Below, in pieces: positions 35,701 through 46,461 of a DNA stretch of 64,000 nucleotides. Position 1 is the first letter of the stretch. Each line of letters opens with the position of its first letter. The stretch lies in contig JALMQS010000842.1 of the NCBI GenBank assembly GCA_024734495.1, forward strand, positions 124,001 through 188,000, in the 5' to 3' direction. Origin of the DNA: Forficula auricularia (taxonomy: Eukaryota > Arthropoda > Insecta > Dermaptera > Forficulidae). The notes beneath the pieces are model-generated. The model saw nothing but the letters and a program-made list of their open reading frames with translations, did not search any database and was not told the DNA's origin. The position numbers were made by a program, and so were the translations under genes.

Positions 35701-38700
35701 TCAATTTAATGAAAAATTTAAATCAAGTCACTTAAGTTCTGGAAGAAATTTATTAAATAATATTATCAATAATTTCTTATGTTAGTTCTACATTTAGAAA
35801 ATTATTTTATTATTTTTTGATATAAAATGAAAAATAATTTGAGGATCCGACGGGAACCCGCGTCTCTCTCCTTTTCGCGAAGAGCGACTTGCCAACTAAC
35901 CCATTCCTATTATTTAACTTTGGCGGTTCAAATTGCTTTAAGAAAAAAAAATTAAAACTAAAAGTTTAAAAATTAATTTGTCTAAAACATAAGTAACTAT
36001 ACTATAAATAGAAAAAGCCACTAAAAGGAAAAATGACATTCAATCTAAAGAGCTTATTCGGCGGGAGGATCCGTGGGATAGTTAGCAAGCCGCTCTTCGC
36101 GTAAAGGAGAGAGACACGGGTTCGAGTCCCGTCGGATGCTCAATTTATTTTTCCTTTTCAATAAAATAAAAAAATAATTTTCTAAATGTAGAATTGACAT
36201 AAGAAATTATTGATCATATTATTTAACTTTCGCGGTTCAAATTGCTTTAAGGTAGTTCTTTCACAAATGCAAAAATTCAAGAAGTCTTTGAAACTTGGAA
36301 TATAAGTCATTAAAAGCATAATACACATACTGTTAAAATTTGAAGAGGATTTACCACACCAAACATGAAATAATTGCAATTAAAAATGACATTTTTAGCA
36401 TAGAGTAGATAGGGAAAGGGTGGGGATATGATGATTATTTTTTTTTTCATTGAAGGACTTTCACCATCTTGATGAAAAACTAATATTTGTTAGTATAATA
36501 TATTCGGAGTAACTTAAAAAAAAATTAAAATTATTTACCACGTAGTTTTGATAAAAAACAAAAAAAAAGCATATTTGGTCGATTATTATTAGTGGAGGAT
36601 AAGCACAATGGCTTGGAAACGACCCGGCTAGTATGTGTGTATCTATATAGAGATTTCGTAGTGTGAGTGGACAGTCACGTTAAAAAAACATAACCTAAAA
36701 TTTTAGTTCCGTTCGTATTTATAGAGTGGTTACAAGGCTAAAATTTTTTGTGTGGATTGTCGCGAAAGAATCTCTTTAAGAAAAGATAAAGAAAAACTAA
36801 AAGTTTAAAAGTTAATTTGTCTAAAAGAATATGATAGTGTTTTCTGTAATGAATTAAGTAAAATCGGGTTTTAACCGAAATTTCGGTGAAATATTGAGGA
36901 TTTTGGAAGCCAATCATAAACATAATCGAGTTAATTAATTACGGTTCGGTTGGATTCTATTCTTTTAGGTTCGGTTTGGTCTCGCTTTACGTTACTAGAC
37001 CCCACTGATCCGAACCGTAATGGAGTTTTTTTAAACAACCGAAACTGAACCCATTCGAAATTAATTTAAAATAAAATTATAAAAACTGAGCTTCAACGAA
37101 ATTCATAATTTTCAAGAAATGTTTAAACAATTAAAAAATATTAATTTGTTTATACATTAATTAATTAAGATTTTAAGGATGCTAGTTTTTTTTATAATTC
37201 AAAAAAAGATGGAATTATTTAAAAAATTCTCCTTGGTTTGGATAAAAATCATCAATTGCATTGAAGAATTAAGATTTTAAAATTCAAAAAATTTAAAACA
37301 TTAAAATCTCGAAAGGCCGAAAATCTAAGTTGCTAAAGATATGTTTTCTTATATGCCAGACGGATCGCCTCCTCAGGAGTCAAACCCAACCGCCAATATA
37401 GCTTTCTATAGACACGAGATATGTATTTGTATATACATATATCTCAGAGGAATCTCGTCTCTATGGTAAGGCCATCTATCCGAAAAGCTAGATTGGCGCT
37501 TGGGTTCGACTCTATCATCAAACATTATTTATAAATGGTCAATATCGCTGTGTAAAATATTTTATTAGCCTTCAGCTGATGTTTCAAGTCCTTGAGGGCT
37601 GTTTCTTCAATCATTCAAGTGGGAATGAAATGCTTTGGAAAGTTATAAATACCTTCGAATTGAATAATGAAAATTTGTTGGAAGATTTAATAATATTTAT
37701 TAACTCTCCTCTGCCCTGAAGAAGGATATCTTTAAGGACCCGAATCATCGGCGAAATGTCAATAAAATAAATTAAATTAGGGAACAAAGAAAAGATTTTT
37801 ATATTATAGACAAAAGGATCAGCCGGGATTCGAACCCGTGATCTTCGCATGTGCTTCGCAAAATTTTTCTTCGTTCCCTAATTTAATTTAATTTATAATT
37901 GTCTTTCGACGCGGCCTCATTGTGGTTGCGCCCTGGAGTGAAGAAGAAAATTATTTTCGACCTTTGGGTTCGCGATCGAGTGGGGGGCGTTTGGATATAG
38001 TTAATAAAATATTTCATTCCAAGATATTGGCCACAATTTAATTTACCATCTATAAATAATATCCAATTTAACAGTGCCCCCATCTTCACAACTATCATTA
38101 TACGTTTTCAACAACCACAAATATCCCAGAATATTTCAAGCATAGATATAAAATAAGTTCTAAAATATATGAGGAGTAACGGATAAACTGTATTCTAGCT
38201 ATATTATTTAATAATAATACATCTATTTCATTTTAATGTAAATTCATTTGTTTATTTTACAGTGAAGGATGGGAAAAATTAGGATTATATGAATATTATC
38301 GAGCCAAAAACTCAGCCAGAAAAAAGAAAGAAGAAGATATTTTATCAGGTAATCTGAAAATTTTACGGTATTATTTAAAGACATTATTTACACAATTTAA
38401 TAATAACTTAAGCATTTTGCAAAGAAATGTTCTAATATGTATTTATCTCCAAAATAGGGCCTATTTACTTCACTATACTTTTAAGTTGAAATTCTATCGA
38501 AATCTGTTGAGTTGCTTTCGCTTTTATGATGGAACAAAAAAAAAAAAAAAATAACACTAACTTTGGTATCTTTAAACAAACCAGAAAACAAAATTACATT
38601 TCTTTCTTTCTATGTATTGAAATTAAATACAATTACATATATTATAAGATAACTATTTCATATATTTTCGAATTCAAAATGTTAAAATTGATTTAGTTTA

Positions 38701-41700
38701 AATAGAAATTACGATTAGTTTTCTACCTGCTCTTATTTCTGGGCATTCAAATGTTGTTTTTCACTGTATCAATCAACACAAAAATAGGGACAAAAATGTA
38801 ATTTATAGAAATGTTATCTTTGACTGAAAATTTTAAAGATATATATATATTGAAGATAAATTTTAGACAATTTTGACAGGAAATACATTAATTCTAAGTT
38901 CACAAAACGCTGTTTTATTTATTTATTTTTGTAAATATAACTTTAAATACAATAGTTTAAATTTAGTAACTAAGTTATTGGTTTTATTTTCGAATTAAAA
39001 AAATAGCTCAGTCTATGTTTTATCACAAAAAATATAATTGACATAAATTTGTTAATTTATTCGGAATTAAACATTTTTTTTTATTTTTATATTTTTAGGT
39101 TTAAGACCTCGATCAAGATCACCAAGTCCTATTATTCGAACTCGTTCAAAAAGTAGGTCTCCACCTCGGAAACGATACAGAAGTGAAACTCCTCCTCCGA
39201 AAAGACCTACTAACTCAAATGAATTTGAAGAAAAATCACGCTCACCTCAACCAGCATCTGCTGCTCCAACAGCATCTATTGATGCTCATTCACCCGGTGC
39301 AGCTGCTAGTTCGAATATTCCCGAAGAATCTGAAGAAAATGAACCAAATGTTACAACACTACCACAACTTTTAGAGTAGGTTTTATAAATATATATTATA
39401 AAATTCATATCTGGTATCCTGACATTGACGTCATCCAAGCTCTAATGGGAAGACCTAAGGGAGTTGAGACGCTCTCTTGGTTCCCATGAAACGCAATGGC
39501 ATTTAAAAAAATGGTTAAAAAATTAAGACTTTTTATAATAAATTGAGCTAGTCAAATGCGTGTCAGACTCTCATACCAATGGTTCCGTACTTTATAACTT
39601 CCAACTTGGAATATCAAATTCGTTATTTTTGAATTTTGTCGTTGATAAAGAGAGAATATACGTATTTGTATAATTTTTTCATAATTTTTAATTTGGTTAT
39701 TTCTGAATATTGACAAGTACAAAGGTCACCTAAAAATTCCCAATTCAGAGTATTCTCACATCGTCATTTTAAAGTGAATTAAATTTAAGACAATTTAGGC
39801 TAATTCAACTTAAGGAGTTCTTTACAGAGGTAACTCACTCCACATTATAAAAAGAATAGGTTGAAAGTTAGGAATTCGACCCTCCCCAAAATAATTCGTT
39901 TAAAATTAATAATAATACGAAATCCAAATTCGGTGAAAATAAATACATATATCTGTATCTTATTTAATTTACGAGTTACAATGCTCACAGGCAAAAACAT
40001 TCTAGCCACAGCCCGATGTGCATTTATTGCAACCTAGATGAAGAATCTGCCAACCATCTAATTTTTAATTGTAATAAATTTAAAAGAGAATCGAACAAGT
40101 TATTAAATTATTTATTTGCCTCTGGCTTGACTGCGCCTTTTAATATTACGAATCTGCTGCCTTTAGAAGAGGAAGAGATTTTACTACATAAAGTGGCCTT
40201 TTTTTCATCAGCTGCAAAATTGAGTTATAAATTAGACACATATTTAACCGTTTTTTCTTTCTTCAATTGTACCATCATTTTTTCACTTTGAATTATAGAA
40301 TCATTAATTGCGTGGCTGTATGGGCATAGTTCTCTAAAGCCAAAAAAATTCTAGCCACATTTAATAGGGTTCTGTTTTACGTTTTTTATCATATAAGTGT
40401 TAATTTTGAGAGTCAATTTGTCGTATTCTACGAACTATTAATTAATTGATTTAAATATTTTTTATTCTACATGTGAATAAATAATTATTATTTAATTTAA
40501 TATATCAAATAAAAAATTCCTTAAATCGTGTCCTATTTCGTTGCCGTGTCGTCAAAGTGTTGATCAGAAAGCCACGACCAGCAGCTAAGAGACCTAGGGG
40601 CAGTCCGCCCAAGAGGTGGAAAGAAAGTTGGGCGTCCTCTTCCACTGAGACGTGAGGCGTGTGTGAAAAAACAGGCGATAAGCCTATAATAAAGAAGAAG
40701 AAATAAAAAATTATTTTACATGATAGTTTTAAGTTTTCATCATTTAATTGTTGAAAAAATCCTTAATAATTGATTATCTTTAAGTCAATTTAATTATAAT
40801 CATTAAATGTAAGATCTATTTATATTTTTTTCGATTTTCACATTTATTCTTTTAAAATTTATTAATTTTTATATATATATTTTTCAGGCCTCCTGACAAA
40901 TTATTAGATGAAAAAAACAAAGGTCATCAAATGCTCAGAAAAATGGGTTGGAGTGGAGCTGGTTTAGGAGCAAAAGAACAGGGAATTGAACAACCCATTT
41001 CAGGAGGAGAAGTAAGAAGCTTTTAATAAAACTATTTTTACTATAATATATTATCTTAAACAATATCTTTATATTTGAATATTTTTGACAACACCCTGTT
41101 AATAAATAATCATAAACATGAATTCTAACTACATTTTTAAAGTAGTATTGAATTTTTTTCAATTCATTTGAAAAAATAGCCCGTTTCCTAGTTTAATATT
41201 TGAACCAGTTAAATTAGGTTTTTTCATATTTTCTCATTTCCACACAGTCTTTTCGACGTCTTAAATAAGGAGTCGATAACAATTTGGCGATATAATATAT
41301 ATAATTAAATAACGTGAGAGATTCTTAGTGGATGAGTGAAATTTTTCTACGCATCAGCGGATGAGAAACTGCTCTAGAGTATATGTATGAGAGTCTCTCA
41401 TAAACAAAACTAATTTATTATATATATTTTATCCCTAATTCTGCAAGTTATGTGTGTAGATCTTAGGAATTTATTAAAAGTGAAATAAATAATTATATAA
41501 TATGTTAAATAATAATAAGAGTATATCGACCAAATTTTAATATACATACTTTATCAAATAAATAAATATTCATGTACGATACGGACTTCACATATAAAAT
41601 TTAATTCTCTCTTGTCGATTATTTTTATTTATTTACTAGCCTTCGGCCCGGCGTCACCTAGCCCCTGGCGGGGAGCGTCTCGTTTTATGGTTAAAATTTA

Positions 41701-42904
41701 TATAGATAATAGCTGACCCGACCTCGCGTTGCTGTGACTAACTCTTATGCTTCAAGCCTAAACCACTGGACGTATCGAAACTATATTAGCAACATATGTC
41801 CGTTTGGTGCTCCGATTAGTATATCTAAATTTTGGGCCAGGTTTATAATTATTATTCCCTTAACCAAAAATAATATTGACAGTTGAAAGATTTCCAAAAA
41901 GCTATTATCGGGCATCTTGTTTGTTTTCTTTTACCCCCTCCCCCCAGAGAGGCACTGGCGTTGTTTCCTCGAAAAAAATATTTTTTACATTCCACAGGTG
42001 TGATATCTATAAAAATACTCGTGTATAAAACACTGCTCAAGCCATTACAATTTTCATGTTCATAAATAATCTTCAAACATGATTTTTTTCTCATGTTAGA
42101 TGGTTTGTTTGAATTTCGTTATTCAAGAACGGAAGCTTGTTCAAAATTTGTTTGTATATTATTTTAAAATAAATTTAAAGGATACAATAAAAGAGTGTAT
42201 CTTCCGCTAGAAAAATAAATTTAAAGAGATATAGTTTCGAGGACTTTATACACGTGTAAAGAACACTTTCATATATCAACTCTTGTGAATCAATTGTAAT
42301 AGATTGATGAAGAGGACAAAGTATATCTCTTTATGAATGAATTTAAAATGAATTTAAAAGATAAATAGAAATAAATTTGGAATAGTTTATTATATTTAAA
42401 TTTATTACTGGGGCGGTTCTACTGCTTAGATGCATAGAATAGCTTCTTTACCCTCTCCCCATCATCTATAAAACAGGAGATCGTACCGAGTCTTAAATAA
42501 GTGTGCTCTTTTTCCTCCAATGTTTGTTTTTTCTATGTGCATTTTCGTGGTGCCCCTTTTTTCTTGATTCTCCAAACATGTTTTTATTTTGACTTAATGT
42601 CTAATGATGGCCCATATTTTTTGTTAAATGAAATTATTTAGTTTTTAATAAACAATCTGAACAAAAAAATACAGATTTAAAAACGTCAATTTTTGGTTAT
42701 CTTAAATTTCTTCTAATAATTTCTTTTTAAGTGTAAGTATTGTTATTTTAGTTATTTAAAATATTTTTTTTACAGGTTCGTGATAGAGTTGATATGTTCA
42801 AAGGACTCGGTGTCAATTTGAGTGACCCATATGAAAATTTTAGGAAATCTAAAGGACAAGCATTCATCAATAGAATGAAAGCAAGAGCTGAAGAACGTTT
42901 ATAA
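26748..42904 (+). CDS. Cherp: CHERP (calcium homeostasis ER protein; SURP/CID/G-patch splicing factor), middle exon(s) missing
   Basis: Exons: 26748-26771, 26972-27142, 27239-27564, 27631-27866, 30596-30668, 30755-30865, then after the assembly gap 34930-35063, 38263-38348, 39099-39375, 40888-41011, 42776-42904. The N-terminus is a SURP domain (IIDKLAQFVARNGPEFE..KFSFLFGG). It is followed by a Gln/Pro-rich linker and a CID-type domain (ELDNLLQPIMDSCTKDSIS, YLVNDVLHHC). After the gap come YKPLDPDCIRLPPPAPP, SEGWEKLGLYEYYRAK, a short RS-like region, and a G-patch (GHQMLRKMGWSGAGLGAKEQGI). The end is DPYENFRKSKGQAFINRMKAR. CHERP is a nuclear U2 snRNP-associated splicing factor (Drosophila scaf6). 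The segment expected between residues KLNK and LEDAEYK was not found and probably lies in or near the N gap. The junction 30668/30755 needs one extra base to keep frame (see findings). Starts with a head-to-head arrangement to eIF3g. Confidence 0.9.
28671..28740. repeat. AT palindrome
   Basis: AAATAATTTTCTAATATATT.. followed by its inverse, arms of about 28 bases around ATTATT, in the CHERP intron. Cruciform-capable, no other signal seen. Confidence 0.6.
29468..29866. mobile_element. Fold-back element in the CHERP intron with mirrored hammerhead-like motifs
   Basis: Arms 29468-29642 and 29690-29866, about 175 bp and roughly 90% alike with several indels. Each arm contains the motif near its middle. 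The spacer is 47 bases. Divergence between arms is greater than in the elements at 23921 and 35229, so this insertion is older. Confidence 0.8.
29766..29813 (+). ncRNA. Hammerhead-like ribozyme motif (mirrored at 29568-29526 on the - strand)
   Basis: CTGAGGA at 29775-29781, extra A, helix II GTCAAC-AAA-GTTGAC, GAA at 29798-29800, then GCGTT and GGC. In the left-arm copy helix I (TTTGAGCC with GGCATAAA) pairs with one A-A mismatch. The right arm has lost part of it. Confidence 0.45.
30100..30530 (-). repeat. Repeat family R2, copy C (reverse)
   Basis: Reverse complement of the family in the CHERP intron. TTCTCCTTAATGAGATAGAT and CACGGGGGTACATGAT mirror the GGTGTGAGGTATTC / AAATCCCATTAA region. 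CTGAAATACAGACGGTC and AAAAAGTGTCCCATTC mirror the CTGTC / GGGACC end. Confidence 0.5.
31040..31638 (+). repeat. Repeat-like, locally GC-rich sequence up to the gap
   Basis: Does not look like CHERP exon sequence. The part 31420-31638 is markedly GC-richer (GCGCCGGGAGATCTCAC, GGGGCTCCCATCTAGGGGG) and pyrimidine-rich at its end, resembling an untranslated transposon region. It runs into the N gap, so a repeat probably caused the assembly break. Confidence 0.4.
31639..31738. other. Assembly gap (100 N)
   Basis: Exactly 100 N, the usual placeholder for a gap of unknown size. It falls inside CHERP between exons 30755-30865 and 34930-35063, where a conserved part of the protein is missing. Sequence on the two sides need not be truly adjacent. 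Confidence 0.99.
31743..32829 (+). pseudogene. Unidentified acidic, low-complexity coding segment with a frameshift
   Basis: An open frame begins at the gap edge. ATCAG next to the Ns may be a splice acceptor. It reads EELPAVLEEEPIQEIEEYDPLPVE.. to a stop at 32291. A second open frame, 32308-32829, continues the same low-complexity style. The two join if one base is gained or lost in the A8 run near 32258-32265, giving one segment of about 360 residues. It is rich in Asn, Ser, Asp and Tyr. It has a short internal repeat (YPNNKFEPIN / YPFNKFKPVK) and ends in FFF-stop, with AATAAA signals near 33005. It does not match CHERP or any family I recognise. It could be the last exon of another gene whose 5' part is lost in the gap, or misplaced sequence. 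An intron instead of a frameshift is possible but no good splice sites are seen. Confidence 0.5.
32900..34900. other. AT-rich intron with transposon fragments
   Basis: 33165-33440 is a Helitron/TE-like fragment with a TATATAAAAAGAGAAGGTGA start, CTAAACCGCTTGACCTAGAA and a G-rich tract. A GAAGAAGAAGAA-type tail near 34405-34430 resembles a LINE 3' end. No CHERP exon was found here although the protein lacks a segment. Confidence 0.4.
35229..35717. mobile_element. Near-perfect 195-bp fold-back with the best hammerhead-like motifs
   Basis: Arms 35229-35424 and 35523-35717 are almost identical inverted copies with a 98-base spacer containing CACACATACATATATATA. Both arms carry the complete motif. 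In the CHERP intron 35064-38262, 165 bases after an exon. Confidence 0.85.
35586..35636 (+). ncRNA. Best hammerhead-like ribozyme motif in the window (mirrored at 35360-35310, - strand)
   Basis: GATAACTA (35586-35593) pairs perfectly with TAGTTATC (35629-35636) as helix I. CTGAGGA core at 35594-35600, one U, helix II GGTC..GACC, GAA at 35620-35622, AC-T-GT as a minimal helix III, and A at 35628 as the H of the GUH cleavage triplet. All invariant hammerhead positions are present, the only oddity being one extra U before helix II. Confidence 0.6.
35758..36252. mobile_element. Inverted pair of tRNA-derived SINE-like units
   Basis: Left unit (about 35758-35906, - strand) and right unit (about 36067-36216, + strand) are inverted copies. 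Each holds a tRNA-like head and an AT-rich tail with TTTAGAAAATTATTTT / TTCTACATT. A direct repeat, TATTATTTAACTTTGGCGGT (35910) and TATTATTTAACTTTCGCGGT (36220), flanks the right unit. In a CHERP intron. Confidence 0.6.
36067..36139 (+). tRNA. tRNA-like (SINE head), cloverleaf with CGT anticodon, probably not a functional tRNA
   Basis: 73 bases fold as a cloverleaf. Acceptor GGATCCG / CGGATGC pairs 6 of 7 (G-G mismatch at pair 2). D stem is 3 of 4. Anticodon stem CTCTT/AGGAG has loop CGCGTAA. T arm ACGGG-TTCGAGT-CCCGT is perfect and directly abuts the acceptor. Box B (GGTTCGAGTCC) is canonical. Position 33 is G instead of the near-universal U, and the unit is followed by a SINE-like tail, so a tRNA-derived retroposon head is favoured. 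Confidence 0.4.
37345..37525. repeat. Fold-back with tRNA B-box-like ends
   Basis: GAGTCAAACCCAACCGCCAA (about 37377) and TTGGCGCTTGGGTTCGACTC (about 37493) are inverted partners. Inner arms ACACGAGAT / ATCTCGTCT also match. GGTTCGACTC resembles a pol III B box. Confidence 0.5.
37560..37900. repeat. Decayed fold-back with hammerhead-like remnant and 3' half of a tRNA-like unit
   Basis: CTGAAGA at 37716-37722 and GCGAAATGTC near 37751 keep the core order of the other elements. AAATTAGGGAACAAAGAAAA (37774) is inverted at 37865-37885. On the minus strand, ACGGGTTCGAATCCCGG (37825-37841) is a tRNA T arm; the rest of the tRNA is not recognisable. Confidence 0.45.
40013..40290 (+). mobile_element. 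LINE ORF2 C-terminal fragment (CCHC type)
   Basis: Open frame with C-X2-C-X8-H-X4-C (CIYCNLDEESANHLIFNC), the C-terminal zinc-finger-like motif of many LINE ORF2 proteins, followed by FKRESNKLLNYLFASG. Truncated on both sides, in a CHERP intron. Confidence 0.5.
40550..40705 (+). mobile_element. LINE 3' end fragment with GAA-type tail
   Basis: Locally GC-rich. It translates in one frame to KRPRGSPPKRWKESWASS, typical of the end of some LINE ORF2 proteins, then a stop, AATAAAGAAGAAGAAATAA and AT-rich intron. Confidence 0.45.
41637..41860 (-). mobile_element. Two Helitron-like 3' ends
   Basis: On the minus strand, GGTGACGCCGGGCCGAAGGC followed by CTAG..(41637) and, nested beside it, GCGAGGTCGGGTCAGCTAT (about 41708-41726) both have the GC-rich hairpin-then-CTAG/CTAT form of Helitron ends. 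The rest of the element(s) is not delimited. Confidence 0.4.
42180..42350. mobile_element. Fold-back family FB, copy 3 (decayed)
   Basis: GATACAATAAAAGAGTGTAT..CTTCCGCTAGAA on the left and a shortened right arm. GTGAATCAATTGTAATAGAT and TGATGAAGAGGACAAAG are recognisable. The helix II partner and GAAAC have been deleted and the CTGATGA start is TTGATGA, so the ribozyme is broken. In the last CHERP intron. Confidence 0.6.
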
Positions 42905-44000
42905 TTTTATTTTTTTTTATATAAAAAGATTATCTTCTTTTTCTTACTATTAAAAAATTTTATTTAATAATAATAATATTAAAATATAAATTGTAAATAG
43001 TTATCAAATATTCTCTCATATTTTAGTTATATTGTAACTATATTTATAGATATATATATATATATAAAACACTCATGGTCATTATTTCATTTTAACTTAT
43101 TTTTCAATCTAACCTTTTTACTTACATTTTGTTAATCATATTTAAAAAATTAATTAACTATTCCACAACACGTACTTCTATTTTAATAAAATTCTATAAT
43201 TCATTTTTGTTTAATTATTTAGCTCTTCCTTCATCCTGCACAGATAATCATTTGATTTTGTTTTTATCATTGTATTTTACTCACGCTAGAAAATGTGCAT
43301 TTCTGGATGAGAGAAGTTATCTTGAAAAGTAAAGAATAATTCAAGATGCCAGCAAAATCAAAAAAGGACTAGACCATCTGCAAAAACAGCTTCGAATATA
43401 ATAATTTGTAAATTATCCTTGAACATTTATTCGCATAATTTGACATGCACATTTTTAAAGAAATTTCATTAGATGTTTTTAATTATTATTTATTCTTTTA
43501 TTTGTTGACCTTCAGATCTTTGTCCATTTTAGCTAGTAATGTAATTTTGTGTCTCTGCCTGAGTGAGAGTTTATGTAAATAACTATTAGAGTCAGATTAG
43601 AGCCCTTAAAATTTATCCTAACTTTTAAACTCTAATAATCGCTATGGAAGTTAGAAATCGGCGTTGGACACTTCATTTTATTTATTTCAATATAATTTAA
43701 GTTATTGATTCTCTTCATAAGAAATTCAGGAACCGTATAAATCTTTGTTCATAATCTCCTTACTTAAACAACCACCATGACACTTATTCTAACCCATTTT
43801 TCTGAAACTAGATTTTCAAAATAAAACAACGGGATTTTCCAGATGCTCCAGAAAAGGGACTTTTGGAAAAATAAAATTATTGAATTTATTAGCCTTGATC
43901 ATTTAGTAAGTTAATTTCCAGCAAAATATTATCAAATAGTGAAAATATACATGTCATTAAAAGAAAAATAATTTTAAAGAATTATTTTTTTACTTTACCA
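42905..44000. other. CHERP 3'UTR and AT-rich DNA, nothing recognised
   Basis: Follows the CHERP stop. AT-rich with an (AT)n run near 43050-43066. No clear canonical AATAAA was assigned. From about 44000 the sequence becomes dispersed-repeat material (TTTCGAAATATCTCAAAAAC-type). Confidence 0.5.
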
Positions 44001-44599
44001 TACAGGATATGGTCAAGTATTGTAATCATGCATGAAAAAAGTGTTTTTTTCCTTCTTTTTTTCGAAATATCTCAAAAACGGCTAAAACTATTTCGATTAA
44101 AAAAATTGAGCGAAACCATGGCATTTCGCTCTACAAAAAAGCTCTAATAAGTGAACATCGAAAAAGTTATATTTTTCGAGATAATAATTGTTTTGTCAAA
44201 ATGTCTGTTAGTCTGTCTGGTTGTTAGTTAGTCTGTGCGTTACCAAATTTTTTTGATTAGCTTGTGTCTGTCTGGATTCAATACCCATGATAACTCAAGA
44301 ACAGCAACTCGTAGAAAGTGCGTTCTTTTGTCAAAATGTTTGTATTTTTCAAAACGAATAACAGATTTTATTTTATTTAGAACTTTCTGGCTTATGAACT
44401 TAATTAAAAACCGACTGTCATATAAGGGTAGCTAATGAACTAAATTTTGGGCAATTCTACGGTAACTGTGGCGCCGCGATCTGACGATGGATTCTTATAG
44501 TACTCACCAAAATAAGACGATTTCGGTTAGTTTTCGAGATATCGAGTTTAAAAAATATAGTTTTTTATTTTTCAATTGTTTTATAGAAACTACGAAACC

Positions 44600-45345
44600 A
44601 TAGAATCACGGGTTTCGTGTAGCGCCACTATCTGACGACGGATTCTTTTAGAACTAGTCAAAATAAGTCTGAAAGTAAAAAATTTTTATTTTTATTTTAC
44701 AATTGTATTTTATAATAACAAGACAAAATGAAAACAAATATGAACAAAATGAAAAGTAAACAAATAAAATTTAAAAGTAGTCATTTGGCAATTGATTTCT
44801 ACTAGATCAATCTTCCTCAATCGCTGTTTCGATATCATCATCACCCAGACGAGGCTCTTTTGCAATGCAGTTTGGTTCAAATCAAAAAAATGAATATTAA
44901 TTAAAAAATAATTAATTAGTAAATGCCCAAAAAATGCGAATATGTGAAAGTCGTTGCCGGTTCGGTTAAGATATATTCAGTTTGGCTCGGTTCGGTTCCT
45001 ATATCTTAGCGTTAGCCAACCTAATCGCCTAAATGCCACTCCTAAATGAAAATATAGGAACCAAACCGAGCCAAACTGAATATATCTTAACCGAACCTTT
45101 CAAAGTTCAAAGTTTGGGAACCCATTTTTTTATCTAATCGAACCGAGATGTGAAAAGTTCTAAAAGTGAAAATTGCCAACTGGCACTCATTGAGACAATT
45201 TGAGACATCACGTTCCATAAACTCAATTTCGGTTCAAATTTGTAGTTTAAAATTTTATTCTTACTTTTCGTCTTATTTTGACTAGTTCTAAAAAGAATCC
45301 GGCTTCAGATAGCGGCACCACACACGGAACCATGGTTTCCGTGGT
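44600..45345. repeat. Composite inverted-repeat element including repeat R3 copy B
   Basis: Outer arms about 44620-44680 and 45265-45325 share, inverted, GGATTCTTTTAGAACTAGTC and ATAAGTC. An inner pair of about 47 bp (near 44960-45005 and 45050-45100: CGGTTCGGTTAAGATATATT..GGCTCGGTTCGGTTCC) is nearly perfect. On the minus strand, 44876-44807 reads PNCIAKEPRLGDDDIETAIEED-stop. This coding-like C-terminus may be a captured gene or transposase fragment. Confidence 0.5.
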
Positions 45346-45666
45346 TTCTATAAAAAACAATTGATTTACTTTTTAGTCTTAATTATTTTTATAGAGAATT
45401 ATAAAAGAATTTAACAGAATGAAATGTATTTATTTTTATATAATTTCATTTAAATTGAGTAGGTAAACAATTATTTTTATAGAGAAATGTTTGTGGAATT
45501 TAACAGAACAAGAGTCACATTGATAGATACATAGATAGATAGATACATACAGATGAAGCTAATAAAGCATGTAAAAATAGGTGTTTTTGCTTATTTTTTT
45601 TTTTCGAAATATCTCGAACCCATTTAATAAATAAAATTAGTAAATCCATGGCGTTAAAGCCTACGA

Positions 45667-46267
45667 AAAATAAACTGCAACGGATCGTTGCTAAACTTTA
45701 TCCAAATTCATTTGAAATATTAATATGTTCTAGAGTAAAGTACTTTAAAATATAATTTTACTAAAAACTTTATTTAACCTTTTTTGTGGTCCCCAAGGTA
45801 CTTAATTAGGATATTAAATTTCATCAAAATTGTTTAAGTCATTTTCAAGATATTTAGAAAAAACTAAAAAAGTACTGAAATAAAGTACTAATGTTTGTAA
45901 ACCGATATGTACCAAAAACTAATCAGCGCTTCATTTTGTTAAAAGAATGCTAGGTTTTTAATTTCATTTCAATCGGTGCAACGGTGTGGAAAAAATCGTG
46001 GGCCAAAAAAACGATAACATACATACATCCATCCATCCGCACGCACTAAATGAAAAAATCGCACTTTTTGGCCTCTCGACGAGACCCCATGTAATTTTTG
46101 GCAAAACCGTCACGTGCTAAAATTCAACCTAATTGAATACTACAATTTGTGACTTTAATTGAGTCCATGGGTTCCGTAGTCTTTACCTGAGGACCCTTTG
46201 AAGCCACGCTTGCCCCGAGAGCGATTACAATACTTTACCCATGCTTTGCATTGGATAAAGTAAAAAG
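45667..46267 (+). repeat. Dispersed repeat family R1, copy B
   Basis: Same order of landmarks as copy A (9521-10200), with near-identical stretches but small indels, including extra CATACATC units at 46020-46040. The right end retains ATGCTTTGCATTGGATAAAG, which copy A has partly lost. Lies downstream of CHERP in gene-free DNA. Confidence 0.7.
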
Positions 46268-46461
46268 AATTATTGCCCGTCGGTTGATCCTAGTAATGAT
46301 GTTTTAAGTAATTAATTATGTTGATTATTTTCGTAAGTCAGTTTATTCGTGGTCATAAGTGCACTTAATTTCCAAAACCAATGAAAACATCAAATCCAAA
46401 TAGCTATTTTGTTTAGATCCGATTAATTTTGATTTAAATAAAAAGTATAGTGGACGTTTAG

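Noticed and set aside
36067..36139. A genuine tRNA-Thr(CGT) gene
   Set aside because: G at position 33, an acceptor mismatch, and an attached SINE-like tail with a second inverted copy favour a tRNA-derived retroposon; kept only as tRNA-like.
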